Source of the DNA: an uncultured Fibrobacter sp.
GTDB taxonomy: Bacteria; Fibrobacterota; Fibrobacteria; Fibrobacterales; Fibrobacteraceae
Assembly: GCA_934691725.1 (NCBI GenBank)
Contig: CAKUTF010000021.1
Span: 1 to 45,212 of the forward strand
Direction: 5' to 3'
Length of the DNA stretch: 45,212 nt
Each line of letters opens with the position of its first letter. The stretch's first letter is position 1. Below are positions 8,461-16,979 of this stretch, piece after piece. Below the pieces are notes generated by a model. The model saw only the letters and a program-made list of their open reading frames with translations. It did no database searches and was not told where the DNA came from. The translations under genes and the position numbers were made by a program.

Positions 8461-9805
8461 GGTCTTCGTCCTTTCGTAAAATGAGCTTGCTGTCAAAGTT
8501 CAACCGGAGAGGCGCGCCGTCAAGATGGAACGCTTCGTAGAAAGTCTTGAGTAGGTAACGCTTGTAGGATTCATCGACCGCATCGGGAGTCCGCGTTTCG
8601 ATGTCGATGACCGGAGGCTCTACCATGATCTGGCATGCGCGGGTGAGCTTGACAAGTCTTCCCTGGTGTGCCGGGTGGGGATTCTTCTGGCAGGCTTCGG
8701 CAAAGACTTCGGCGAGGCGCTCCCGTCCGAGAACCCTGCGGCAGTTGGCATAGACCGAGCGGATTTCCTGCAAGATGCGGTGGACGCGCAGGCCTTCCTT
8801 GGCGCTGATCGAGAGTGTGGGGATGTATTCGAACATCGGCTCGCGTTCCCGCATTTCCTTGACCATCCTGTCGAAGGACTTCTCGTTCTTGTCGGGGAGA
8901 ATGTCCCACTTGTTGAGAATCAGGATGAGGCCCTTGCCCGCCTGGCGAATGCTCTGGATGATGCGGAAGTCCTGTTCGGAAAGTCCGAGCGTCGCGTCGA
9001 TGACGAGGAGGGACAGGTCGGAGCGGCGGATGCTTTCCTCGGAGCGCATGTTGCTGAAAATTTCGACTTCGTCTTCGACTTTCGCCTTTTTGCGGAGGCC
9101 CGCTGTATCGGTCACGACGAAAGTTTCCCCGTCGGACACGAACGTGCAGTCGATGGAATCCCGGGTCGTTCCGGGAATATCGGAAACCACGACGCGCTCT
9201 TCGCCGAGAAGACGGTTCAGCAGGGTGGATTTCCCGGCGTTCGGACGTCCGAGAATCGCAAACCGGATTGGGCGCTTTTCTTCGCCGTGGATTTTCCCTT
9301 TGTCGGGTAGAATGGCGATGATTTCGTCGAGGAGCGAGAGACAGGCATAACCGGTCAGCGCGCTGATGGTCCGGGGCTGCCCCATGCCGAGGGAGAAAAA
9401 TTCCCAGCTTTCCGAGCGGTCCGAGGCGGCTTCGCTCTTGTTTGCGATAAGGAGAACCTGCTTGTCGAGCTTTCGGATCATCCGGGCAAACTGGAGGTCT
9501 AGCTTTGTGATGCCCACGCGGACATCGACCATGAAAAGCACGAGGTCGGCTTCTTCGATGGCTGCGAAAATCTGGTCCCGGACATTTGCCGCGAGGACGT
9601 CTATCGTATCGTCCGGCAGAAATCCTCCGGTATCGACGACGGTAAATTCGCGCCCCTTGTAATTTGCCGTCTGGTAATGGCGATCCCGGGTTACGCCTTC
9701 GCGATCCGAAACCACCGCGGCGCGTCGTCCGAGGATGCGGTTAAAAAGAGAGGACTTTCCCACGTTGGGGCGTCCGACAATACAGACAATAGGTAGTTTA
9801 GCCAC
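8375..9805 (-). CDS. der: Ribosome-assembly GTPase Der (EngA)
   Basis: A 476-residue protein with two tandem GTPase domains and a KH-like C-terminal domain. It is needed for maturation of the 50S subunit. The first G domain has GRPNVGKSS (residues 11-19), DTGG and NKSE; the second has GRPNAGKSTL, DTAGL and NKWD. The family C-terminus normally ends soon after the segment seen here as APLRLNFDSK, but this protein continues for about 40 residues into the plsY frame, giving an 86-base overlap. The start is GTG at 9805 with no Shine-Dalgarno sequence; a TATATT box sits 7 bases upstream, suggesting a leaderless transcript. Confidence 0.96.
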   Translation of the reverse strand: MAKLPIVCIVGRPNVGKSSLFNRILGRRAAVVSDREGVTRDRHYQTANYKGREFTVVDTGGFLPDDTIDVLAANVRDQIFAAIEEADLVLFMVDVRVGITKLDLQFARMIRKLDKQVLLIANKSEAASDRSESWEFFSLGMGQPRTISALTGYACLSLLDEIIAILPDKGKIHGEEKRPIRFAILGRPNAGKSTLLNRLLGEERVVVSDIPGTTRDSIDCTFVSDGETFVVTDTAGLRKKAKVEDEVEIFSNMRSEESIRRSDLSLLVIDATLGLSEQDFRIIQSIRQAGKGLILILNKWDILPDKNEKSFDRMVKEMREREPMFEYIPTLSISAKEGLRVHRILQEIRSVYANCRRVLGRERLAEVFAEACQKNPHPAHQGRLVKLTRACQIMVEPPVIDIETRTPDAVDESYKRYLLKTFYEAFHLDGAPLRLNFDSKLILRKDEDLEQFTLTSASVSPRLHSDRNLGRKNRQR

Positions 9806-9818
9806 GTTCGGAAATATA
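9806..9818 (-). promoter_or_regulatory. Promoter -10 box giving a probable leaderless der mRNA
   Basis: On the minus strand TATATT occupies 9818-9813, leaving seven bases before the GTG start of der. Transcription would begin at or next to the start codon, and no ribosome-binding site is present. The same arrangement occurs before the genes at 16138 and 33443. Confidence 0.45.
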
Positions 9819-10200
9819 GAAATAAGAGAATGTCTTTATAAGGGACCGCGGACGTCTATGTCCAGGGACTAGGGATTAGGGAACAGGGATTAGTCTGCGG
9901 ACATCTAAGAGAATGAGCAATGAGAAATGAGCAATGGGTCTGCGGACGTCTATATTCAGGGAATAGGGAACAGGGATTAGTCTGCGGACATCTAAGAGGA
10001 TGAGAAATTAGCAATGAGTAATGAGAAATTGGTCAGCAAACGTCTAGGTTTTTGGGATGCGGAATAAGGTATGATGTCATTCCCGTGCATCGACACGGGA
10101 ATCCCCTTTAAGGTATGGGATTTGACAGGCTAGCGAGCTTGTCGAGCTAGGTTCGATAAAGACTCTTTAAGCGCACTGTTATGAAAACAGGTTCTAAGAG
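9819..10200. repeat. Intergenic mosaic repeat copy R2 (inverted relative to R1)
   Basis: Holds no gene. The reverse complement has the same order as R1 and R3. AGAGAATGTCTTTATAAGG at 9825-9843 is an exact 19-base inverted match to 6309-6327. GCGGACGTCTAT occurs at 9848 and again at 9942 (94 bases apart), and GTCTGCGGACATCTAAGA at 9893 and 9980 (87 apart), so the second unit is one 7-bp heptad shorter. CTCATT-type heptads follow in inverted form. A hairpin pairs 10079-10087 with 10094-10102, and the GCTAGCGAGCTTGTCGAGCT block is near 10129-10148. Bases 10201-10339 are AT-rich and presumably hold the promoter of the next gene, but I see no clear box. Confidence 0.85.
9865..9888 (+). other. Potential G-quadruplex, four GGG tracts with 4-nt loops
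   Basis: GGG occurs at 9865, 9872, 9879 and 9886, each separated by four bases (loops ACTA, ATTA, AACA). This fits the canonical G3N1-7 pattern. The neighbouring unit (9959-9975) has only three tracts. Confidence 0.6.
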
Positions 10201-10339
10201 AAAACGGGATAAATGGCGTAAAAGTTTTTCTCTTTTCCGCGAAAATTTCTTTGAAGGATAAGCAAAAATCTTGTCGTATGAAAAAGATAAAGATTCCTTT
10301 CCCATTTAAAAAGAATACTTTTCTTTCATAGGAGTTTTT

Positions 10340-12364
10340 ATGAATGGATTTTTTCGCTTTTCGGCTACGTGTGCTTTCGCTTCGTTTTTCGCGGTAAGTC
10401 TTTGGGCGTTTCCCGCAAACCCCAGGCCTTTTACCGTCGATAATGCCGGGGATTCCCTAACGCTTCGAAACGTGGGCGACGAGCATTACCGCTACACGGA
10501 AACGCTTGACGGCTATCTCGTGATCCGCGGCGAGGACGGCGTTTACCGCTATGCGACAGAAGAAGGCGTTGCGGGTTCTTTCAAGGCAAAAAATTCGGAT
10601 AGGCGGAGTCTTGAAGAAAGGGTTTACTTGGATGGTCTTCGCCGGGAAAAAGTCCAGAAGGCGCATTTCGAGAAGAATCCGGACCGTTTGACAGTACCTT
10701 CCGGGGAAAGGCCTGAGAAAAAGGCTCCCTGGGTTCCGTCGATTGATACGTCTTCGGCTGATTTTCCGGTGCTGAAGCTCCCGACAGCTTCGGGGCACGT
10801 AAAAGGAACGAACCGTTTTCCGGTGTTGCTCGTGGCGGGTTCCGATGCTTCCAACTGCGACTCTTCCCGGTTTTACGCACAAGTTAACCAAAAAGGATTT
10901 GACAAAGACGGGCATATCGGTTCCGTGAAGGACTATTTTACGGCGCAGTCGAACGGGCTTTTTGTCCCGAACTTTGATATTTACCTGGTGAAGGTGAACA
11001 GCGCTTTGTCGAGTTATAAGGATAAGGAAGGGCGTCTCGTCAAGGAAGCTGTCGATGATTTGCTTTCCAAGTACCCGGATTTTGATGCGACAAAATATGA
11101 CGCGGACGGCGACGGTGAAGTCGATGTTCTTGCCGTGATGTATGCGGGGACGGAAGTTGATGCGAATTATCTCGGCGGCTTTGCCTATGAATTGAGATAC
11201 AATAACAGCACGAACGATTATGTCGGAAGGCTTAATGCAGGAAACGGGAAAAAGTTCAACCGCTATTTTATCCTGCAACAGATGAATTCCGAAACAGCTC
11301 TCTCCCCGATAGGTCAATTTGTCCACGAGTTCAGCCACACGATGGGGTTAAAGGATCACTATTGCGTCTATGGCGAAAATTGCTACAAGGATTATACGGA
11401 CAGCGTTTACCAGGCTCCGGGCGTCCATGCGTGGGACGTGATGGGAACAGGCTTGTATAATGGACCGGAACAAGGCGCAACGCCAGTCGGTTACAGCGCT
11501 TTCGAAAAGGCTTTTATGGGGTGGATTTCCTACAGGACGCTCGAAGAATCCTGGGAGGTGACGGTTCTTCCGCCGTTTGTTACGACCGATGTGGCGTATA
11601 AAGTTCCCGTGCCGGGAACTGAAAATGAATGGTTCATTCTGGAAAATCGCCAGCAGACGGGCTGGGACGCGAATCTTCCCTATCACGGGATGCTGATTTG
11701 GCATATCGACATTGCCCAAAAAATCTGGGATAAAGATGCGTTGAACGATGATCCGGGACACCAGAGAATCGACGTGGTGGAAGCGGGAAATCTAAAAGTT
11801 AACAATTATAATGCCGGAGCTTTCCATGGTACAAGCAGGGCGCATTTAAACGACGATCCGTACCCGGGAACGGCTAACGTAAAGGAATTTTCAGCAATCT
11901 CGTGGGCTGGCGAAAGTCTAGGCGTTAGCTTGTATCAAATCACGGAAAGGAATGGAAACATCTGTTTTGCTTCGGGGCGCGATATCCCTGTCGGCGATTG
12001 CATCGCGAGCAGTTCTTCTTCGGCGACGATCAGTTCAAGCTCGGCGGAAAGTTCCTCTTCGGCAGGAAATAGTTCAAGCTCGATGGAAGGTGCTTCTAGT
12101 TCTTCGGAAAGTACGGCAATCGCCTTGACTCGCTCGGTGAAAAATTCGATTGAACTTTACGGGAAGACGCTTGCGGTAAGTTCGGATATTTCCGGGGAAA
12201 AGATTGTCAGCCTCTACGATCTTTCGGGAAAGGAAATACTCCGTCGTCGGTTTGATGGAGCCATGACAGCTCTTGACATGAAAGATTATTCCGGCAAAAT
12301 GCTTGTCGTACGGCTTTCGGAGGGAAAGCGTATTCTCGGGTTCAAGCGGATCGTGGTGCGTTAG
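10340..12364 (+). CDS. Secreted M6-family (immune inhibitor A-like) metalloprotease
   Basis: A 674-residue protein with a signal peptide (cleavage near LWA, residue 23). The M6 catalytic signature HEFSHTMGLKDHY places the zinc ligands and catalytic Glu at H329, E330 and H333; nearby DVMGTG and YDADGDGEVDVLAVMYAG also fit. After the peptidase region comes a Ser-rich linker (about residues 557-592) and then a 70-residue beta domain (IVSLYDLSGKEILRR ... GFKRIVVR) resembling a type IX secretion C-terminal sorting domain. It probably acts on extracellular protein substrates outside the cell. The start ATG has TAGGAG upstream. The sorting role is inferred from form and taxonomy. Confidence 0.88.
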   Translation: MNGFFRFSATCAFASFFAVSLWAFPANPRPFTVDNAGDSLTLRNVGDEHYRYTETLDGYLVIRGEDGVYRYATEEGVAGSFKAKNSDRRSLEERVYLDGLRREKVQKAHFEKNPDRLTVPSGERPEKKAPWVPSIDTSSADFPVLKLPTASGHVKGTNRFPVLLVAGSDASNCDSSRFYAQVNQKGFDKDGHIGSVKDYFTAQSNGLFVPNFDIYLVKVNSALSSYKDKEGRLVKEAVDDLLSKYPDFDATKYDADGDGEVDVLAVMYAGTEVDANYLGGFAYELRYNNSTNDYVGRLNAGNGKKFNRYFILQQMNSETALSPIGQFVHEFSHTMGLKDHYCVYGENCYKDYTDSVYQAPGVHAWDVMGTGLYNGPEQGATPVGYSAFEKAFMGWISYRTLEESWEVTVLPPFVTTDVAYKVPVPGTENEWFILENRQQTGWDANLPYHGMLIWHIDIAQKIWDKDALNDDPGHQRIDVVEAGNLKVNNYNAGAFHGTSRAHLNDDPYPGTANVKEFSAISWAGESLGVSLYQITERNGNICFASGRDIPVGDCIASSSSSATISSSSAESSSSAGNSSSSMEGASSSSESTAIALTRSVKNSIELYGKTLAVSSDISGEKIVSLYDLSGKEILRRRFDGAMTALDMKDYSGKMLVVRLSEGKRILGFKRIVVR

Positions 12365-12952
12365 GATTGGCCGAGAGCTTGGTTGTGAAAAATCAGGAAA
12401 CAGGATTCAGTTGCTAGTGGCTAGTGTAGTCAGGGAACAGGGACTATGGCGTAGGGATTGGTATCGGAGCGGAACGTGAACTTTTCAACGAATTGCTTTC
12501 AGGAAACAGTGATCGGCTAGTGGTCTGTGATTAGCGAGTAGTTAGAAATGAGTAATTAGGAATTAACAGTGAGAAGTTGGCAGTCTAGCGCATTCAGAGC
12601 TGAGAGCTTAGATTTGCAGACATCTATGTTCTTGTATCTTAAAAGTTTGACGTCCGCAGTTCTAAGCTCTAAGTTCTATCAACTAAGTTCTGAATATCTC
12701 GACAAGCTCGCTAACCTGTCAAATCCCATTCCTTAAAGGGGATTCCCCGGTCAAGCCGGGGAATGACATTTTAAAAAGCCTAGACGTTTGCTGACCAATT
12801 TCTCATTGCTCATTGCTAATTTCTCATTCTCTTAGACGTCTGCAGACTAATCCCTACTCCCTCATCCCTAGTCCCTGAACATAGACGTCCGCAGTTCTGA
12901 CACGCCAAACCAATTCTTTCTATCTTTTAAGCGGAAAAACAAAGGTATCACT
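12365..12952. repeat. Intergenic mosaic repeat copy R3
   Basis: A 588-base gap without a gene. The first part (12400-12690) contains degenerate 7-bp units such as CTAGTGG, AGTAATT, AGGAATT and CTAAGTT. Then follow CTCGACAAGCTCGCTAAC (12698-12715), a perfect 9-bp hairpin 12742-12750 with 12756-12764, TAGACGTTTGCTGACCAATT (12781-12800), CTCATTG heptads, CTTAGACGTCTGCAGA, the CCC heptad block 12852-12875 and TAGACGTCCGCAG (12882-12894). The remainder up to 12952 is the leader of alaS, with TATCTT near 12919-12924. Confidence 0.85.
12852..12875 (-). other. Potential G-quadruplex on the minus strand
   Basis: CCC occurs at 12852, 12859, 12866 and 12873, each separated by exactly four bases, so the minus strand reads G3N4G3N4G3N4G3. 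It is flanked by GACGTC sites on both sides, as in the other copies. Confidence 0.6.
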
Positions 12953-15601
12953 ATGTCCGAAACGATGACTTCCGCGCAAGTTCGCGAATCCTTTATCAAG
13001 TTCTTTGAATCCAAGGGACACCTGTTTGTCCGTTCTTCGCCCGTGGTTCCGCACGACGATCCGACGCTCATGTTCACGAATGCCGGCATGAACCAGTTCA
13101 AGGCGATTTTTCTCGGAGACAATCCGAAAGGCTGGAAGCGCGTCTGCAACAGCCAAAAGTGCATCCGCGTCTCGGGCAAGCACAACGATTTGGATGTCGT
13201 CGGTCGGGACAATTACCACCACACTTTTTTCGAAATGCTCGGAAACTGGTCGTTCGGGGATTACTACAAGAAAGAAGCGATTTCCTGGGCGTGGGAACTT
13301 CTGACCAAAGTCTGGAAGCTTCCGAAGGAGCGCCTGTTTGCGACGGTTTACCAGGACGACGATGAAGCCTGGCAGATATGGAAGGATGTGTCGGGGCTTC
13401 CCGATGACCGTATCATGCGTTTTGACGCCCACTCGAATTTCTGGGAAATGGGCGATACCGGGCCTTGCGGTCCCTGTTCCGAAATTCACTATGACCGCGG
13501 CGATCTCTCGACCCAGGCCGAAACGTTTAAAGACCCGGTTCTCGGCGTAAACGGTGAAAACGACCGCTACATTGAAATCTGGAACAACGTGTTCATGCAG
13601 TATGAACGCCTCTCGGACGGTTCCCTCGTTCCGCTCAAGGCAAAAAATGTCGATACCGGCATGGGCTTTGAACGGATCTGCGCCATTCTGCAGGGAAAGT
13701 CAAGCAATTACGATACGGACGTGTTCAGTCCGATCATCCGGAAAATCGCGGAGCTTTCCGGCGTGCCTTACAGCGAAGGCAAGGATGGGACACCGCACCG
13801 CGTCATTGCGGACCATCTCCGGGCGCTCTCCTTTGCCATTGCGGACGGGGCGCTTCCGTCGAACGAAGGCCGAGGCTATGTGCTTCGCCGTATTCTCCGC
13901 CGCGCGAGCCGTTTTGCCCGTCTCCTCGGACAGAAAAAGCCTTTCATCTGCAACCTGGTGCAGGTTCTCGCCGATACGATGGGCGACGCTTACCCCGAAA
14001 TCCGCGAACGGAAGGATTTCGTTGCATCTGTCATCCGAAGCGAAGAGGAAAGCTTCATCCGCACGCTCGATGCCGGGTTGGAGCGTTTTGCCTCGATTTC
14101 CGCGGCTCTTCAAAAAGGCGACAGGATTCCGGGAGACAAGGTGTTCCTGCTTTACGACACGTATGGATTTCCGCCCGACCTTACGGGAATCCTCGCCGAG
14201 GAAAAAGGTCTCTCCATCGATGAAAAAGGCTATGAAAAATGCATGGAGGAGCAGAAGGCCCGCGCCCGCGCAAACATGAAGCAGAGTATCAACACGATGG
14301 GTTCCGAAGGCTGGACGGAATATGCGGTCGGCTCGACGAAATTTGTCGGCTACGATGTGAACGCAGCGACGGTAAAGGTTCTGCGCTACCGGGAAGACAA
14401 AGGGGTTCTTTCGATTGTTCTTGACACGACTCCGTTCTATGCGGAAATGGGCGGACAGATCGGTGACAAGGGAACGCTTGTCGCAGACGGTCTTGAAATT
14501 TCGGTTTTTGACACGGTTCGCGTAAACGATACAATCGTTCACCGCGGCAAGGTGGCGAAGGGCGAAGCGAACAGGGAAACGATGGCTTCGGAATTTTTGG
14601 CGACTGTCGATGATGTCCGTCGCTCCGACATCCGCAAGAACCATTCCGCAACGCATTTGATCCAGGCTGCTCTCCGGCAGGTTCTCGGCAACCACGTGCA
14701 GCAGCAGGGAAGTTTCGTTTCGAACGAACTGCTGCGCTTTGACTTCAGCCATTTTAACGCGATGACTTCGGATGAAATCCAGCAGGTCGAAGACCTGGTG
14801 AACGCCAAGGTGATGGAATGTCTGCCGGTCGCTACGGAAGTGATGGATGTCGATGCGGCGAAGTCCAGCGGCGCGATGGCGCTCTTCGGGGAAAAGTATG
14901 GCGACAAGGTTCGCGTAGTCAAGATGGGAAATTCCGGCGAGGAATTTTCCAGGGAACTTTGCGGCGGCTTGCACGTGCAGAATACGGGAAACATCGGCAT
15001 GGTGAAAATCATTTCCGAGTCGAGCGTTTCTTCGGGCGTGCGCCGTATCGAAGCGGTAACGGGTCGCGGAGCGCTTGCTCTCCTCCGGGCTGGAACGCAG
15101 ATTCTGACGGCTCTTCGCGAACAGCTCCGCTGCAAGGATGCCGATGTTCTCGACCGAATCCAGCAGACTTTTGCCAAGACGCAGAATTTGGAAAAGAGCC
15201 TCCAATCCGTGCAGCTTGAACTCGCAACGCTTGCCGCGGGTGAACTTTTACAAGGCGCCGTCAACGTATTGGGCGTAAATCTCTACGTCCGTGAAATGTC
15301 CATCCCTGATGATCGTTTTAAGAATCTGCTCGACGGTGTGCAGAACAAGCTCGATCCCGAATCCGTCGCCGTGATGGCGAACAAGGGAAGCGTCAACGGT
15401 AGCATTGCCGTGATGGTCGGAAAAAACGTCCAGGCGAAAGGCGTCAAGGCGGGCGATATGGTTCGTGACCTGGCGAAGGCTTGTGGTGGCAAGGGCGGAG
15501 GACGTCCGGATAGAGCCCAGGCCGGCACCCGCGAACCGGAAAAAATTTCAGCGGCGATTGCGAATGCGAACAACTGGATCCGCGCAAAACTCGGCGCGTA
15601 A
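12953..15601 (+). CDS. alaS: Alanyl-tRNA synthetase
   Basis: An 882-residue class II aminoacyl-tRNA synthetase that charges tRNA-Ala. The aminoacylation domain begins REsFIKFFESKGH and includes the family blocks SSPVVPHDDPTLMFTNAGMN and the GDTGPCGPCSEIHYDRG region. The editing domain has the zinc ligands H564 (HSATHL) with its partner His, and C670 and H674 (CGGLHV). The C-terminal C-Ala domain carries GKGGGRPDRAQAG. Length matches the family norm. The ATG start is preceded by an AAAGGT-like site. ridA follows 24 bases later. Confidence 0.97.
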   Translation: MSETMTSAQVRESFIKFFESKGHLFVRSSPVVPHDDPTLMFTNAGMNQFKAIFLGDNPKGWKRVCNSQKCIRVSGKHNDLDVVGRDNYHHTFFEMLGNWSFGDYYKKEAISWAWELLTKVWKLPKERLFATVYQDDDEAWQIWKDVSGLPDDRIMRFDAHSNFWEMGDTGPCGPCSEIHYDRGDLSTQAETFKDPVLGVNGENDRYIEIWNNVFMQYERLSDGSLVPLKAKNVDTGMGFERICAILQGKSSNYDTDVFSPIIRKIAELSGVPYSEGKDGTPHRVIADHLRALSFAIADGALPSNEGRGYVLRRILRRASRFARLLGQKKPFICNLVQVLADTMGDAYPEIRERKDFVASVIRSEEESFIRTLDAGLERFASISAALQKGDRIPGDKVFLLYDTYGFPPDLTGILAEEKGLSIDEKGYEKCMEEQKARARANMKQSINTMGSEGWTEYAVGSTKFVGYDVNAATVKVLRYREDKGVLSIVLDTTPFYAEMGGQIGDKGTLVADGLEISVFDTVRVNDTIVHRGKVAKGEANRETMASEFLATVDDVRRSDIRKNHSATHLIQAALRQVLGNHVQQQGSFVSNELLRFDFSHFNAMTSDEIQQVEDLVNAKVMECLPVATEVMDVDAAKSSGAMALFGEKYGDKVRVVKMGNSGEEFSRELCGGLHVQNTGNIGMVKIISESSVSSGVRRIEAVTGRGALALLRAGTQILTALREQLRCKDADVLDRIQQTFAKTQNLEKSLQSVQLELATLAAGELLQGAVNVLGVNLYVREMSIPDDRFKNLLDGVQNKLDPESVAVMANKGSVNGSIAVMVGKNVQAKGVKAGDMVRDLAKACGGKGGGRPDRAQAGTREPEKISAAIANANNWIRAKLGA

Positions 15602-15625
15602 ATTTTCTGTCCCGAGGATTTTCCG

Positions 15626-16006
15626 ATGAAAAAGATTGATACGCAAGATGCTCCGGCAGCGATCGGCCCGTATTCCCAGGCGGTGGTTTCCGGCGGTTTC
15701 GTTTACCTTTCCGGACAGATTCCGATTGTTCCCGAAACGGGAACGCTTGCAGGAAATTCCATCGAAATCCAGGCGGAACAGGTTTGCCGTAATATCGAAG
15801 CGGTTCTAAGGGCAGCGGGTTCTGAAATTTCAAAAACTGTGAAGACTACCTGTTTTTTGCGCAGCCTTTCGGATTTTCAAGCATTCAATTCGGTTTACGA
15901 AAGGCACTTTGTCGGGAAGCCCGCGCGGAGCTGCGTCGAAGTTTCCGCTCTCCCCAAGAATGCCCTCGTGGAAATCGAAGCCGTTGCGGAGTTGGATCCG
16001 ATTTAA
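15626..16006 (+). CDS. ridA: RidA/YjgF-family enamine/imine deaminase
   Basis: A 126-residue protein of the RidA family, which hydrolyses reactive 2-aminoacrylate-type enamines made by PLP enzymes. Diagnostic blocks are AAIGPYSQAV near residue 10, VYLSGQIPIVP, the KTTCFLRSLSDF strand, and the end segment ARSCVEVSALPKNALVEIEAVA with the catalytic-site arginine. Length is typical. The gene lies 24 bases after alaS, with GAGGA before the ATG, and is probably cotranscribed with it. Confidence 0.94.
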   Translation: MKKIDTQDAPAAIGPYSQAVVSGGFVYLSGQIPIVPETGTLAGNSIEIQAEQVCRNIEAVLRAAGSEISKTVKTTCFLRSLSDFQAFNSVYERHFVGKPARSCVEVSALPKNALVEIEAVAELDPI

Positions 16007-16042
16007 ATCGAGGACGCTTTCGGTCTAAAACGAGTCTATCCC

Positions 16043-16063
16043 TTCAAGCTTTTCCCGCTTGAA
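16043..16063 (+). terminator. Weak hairpin after ridA
   Basis: TTCAAGC (16043-16049) pairs with GCTTGAA (16057-16063) around a 7-base loop. There is no adjacent T run, so termination is uncertain; it separates ridA from the polysaccharide cluster. Confidence 0.3.
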
Positions 16064-16123
16064 CGTGGAAGCTTGTTTTCGCCGTCTCGGTTGGATGTGA
16101 ATGAATCGCTCGGCTTCTTAATT

Positions 16124-16137
16124 TATATTTTGTCCGT
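16124..16137 (+). promoter_or_regulatory. Promoter -10 box for the polysaccharide cluster, probable leaderless start
   Basis: TATATT at 16124-16129 lies eight bases before the ATG at 16138. No Shine-Dalgarno sequence is present, so the first cluster gene is probably translated from a leaderless mRNA. The closest -35-like sequences are poorly spaced. Confidence 0.45.
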
Positions 16138-16563
16138 ATGCCCGACTTTTTGCAAACACCGCAGATGATTTCGCTCCCCAAGATCCTCGACGACCGGGGA
16201 AACTTGAGCTTTATCGAGTCGGAGCGCCATCTCCCTTTTAAGATTCGCCGCTGCTATTGGATTTACGATGTCCCGGGCGGGGAAATTCGCGGAAGCCACG
16301 CGTTCCGAAAACAGGAAGAACTGATCGTTGCGCTTTCGGGCAGTTTCGATGTCCTGCTGCATGACGGGGCGCACGAAGTTCGCCATTCGCTTCGTCGTTC
16401 CTATATGGGACTTTATGTGCCGCCGTTGCATTTCCGGACGTTAGACAACTTTTCGACGAATTCCGTTGCGCTTGTTCTCAGCTCCATGTCATACGACCCG
16501 GATGATTATATCTGGAATTTTGATGATTTTCAACAGAAGGCCCGGGAGGTTACGTGCAGATGA
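16138..16563 (+). CDS. FdtA/WxcM-like cupin with altered active-site motif
   Basis: A 141-residue cupin of the FdtA/QdtA (WxcM-like) family of dTDP-4-keto-6-deoxyhexose 3,4-ketoisomerases. The fold markers are clear: RRCYWIYDVPGGEIRG, ALSGSFDVLLHDG and SYMGLYVPPLHF. The family motif HAHK is replaced by HAFR (H54 and F56), and the usual CHQLLIA strand reads QEELIVA, so it may be a non-catalytic partner or use another sugar. The downstream neighbour is a paralogue with the intact motif. It is the first gene of the cluster, and its stop overlaps the next start (ATGA at 16560-16563). Confidence 0.85.
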   Translation: MPDFLQTPQMISLPKILDDRGNLSFIESERHLPFKIRRCYWIYDVPGGEIRGSHAFRKQEELIVALSGSFDVLLHDGAHEVRHSLRRSYMGLYVPPLHFRTLDNFSTNSVALVLSSMSYDPDDYIWNFDDFQQKAREVTCR

Positions 16564-16979
16564 TTCCCGGCTGTCGCTTTATGGAATTTTCCCGGACACG
16601 GGAACGCTCCGGAGCCTTGACCGCGCTCGAAAGTTTTAAGGACTTGCCGTTTGAAATCAATCGCGTCTTTTACCTTTACGATATTCCAGGCGGGGAAAAT
16701 CGTGGCGGCCATGCGCACAAGCTTTGCCACCAGCTTTTAATAGCGGCTTCCGGCGCGTTTGACGCGAAAATCGATGACGGAATGCGTTCACAAGTCATTC
16801 GGCTGGATCGCCCTTATTACGGCGTCTATGTTCCGCCCGGAATCTGGGCCGAGGAACTGAATTTTTCGTCGGGTTCGATCTGTCTTGTCCTCGCTTCCCA
16901 TGCCTATGACGAATCGGATTATATTCGCGATTATTCGGAGTTTACTTTGTACGCAAAAAACCTCCGGGAGAAAAAATGA
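16560..16979 (+). CDS. FdtA-type dTDP-6-deoxyhexulose 3,4-ketoisomerase
   Basis: A 139-residue cupin with the full FdtA signature: FYLYDIPGGENRGGHAHK with H51 and H53, CHQLLIAASGAFDAKIDDG, and YYGVYVPPGIWAEE. FdtA enzymes convert dTDP-4-keto-6-deoxyglucose to the 3-keto sugar that an aminotransferase then uses. The next gene is such an aminotransferase, pointing to a dTDP-3-amino-3,6-dideoxyhexose such as Fuc3N or Qui3N. The start is ATG at 16560 because it forms an ATGA overlap with the upstream stop and has GGGAGGT at a good distance; GTG at 16554 is an alternative. Confidence 0.87.
   Translation: MIPGCRFMEFSRTRERSGALTALESFKDLPFEINRVFYLYDIPGGENRGGHAHKLCHQLLIAASGAFDAKIDDGMRSQVIRLDRPYYGVYVPPGIWAEELNFSSGSICLVLASHAYDESDYIRDYSEFTLYAKNLREKK

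Noticed and set aside
10129..10148. GACAAGCTCGCTAAC-type blocks as insertion-sequence ends
   Set aside because: No transposase, no paired terminal repeats around a gene and no target duplication could be seen.
13700..15205. 501-codon open frame opposite alaS
   Set aside because: It lies antisense to the conserved alaS coding sequence; composition is that of a reversed coding strand.
16010..16137. tRNA or small RNA gene between ridA and the polysaccharide cluster
   Set aside because: Only a 7-bp hairpin is present; no cloverleaf arms or CCA end could be built.
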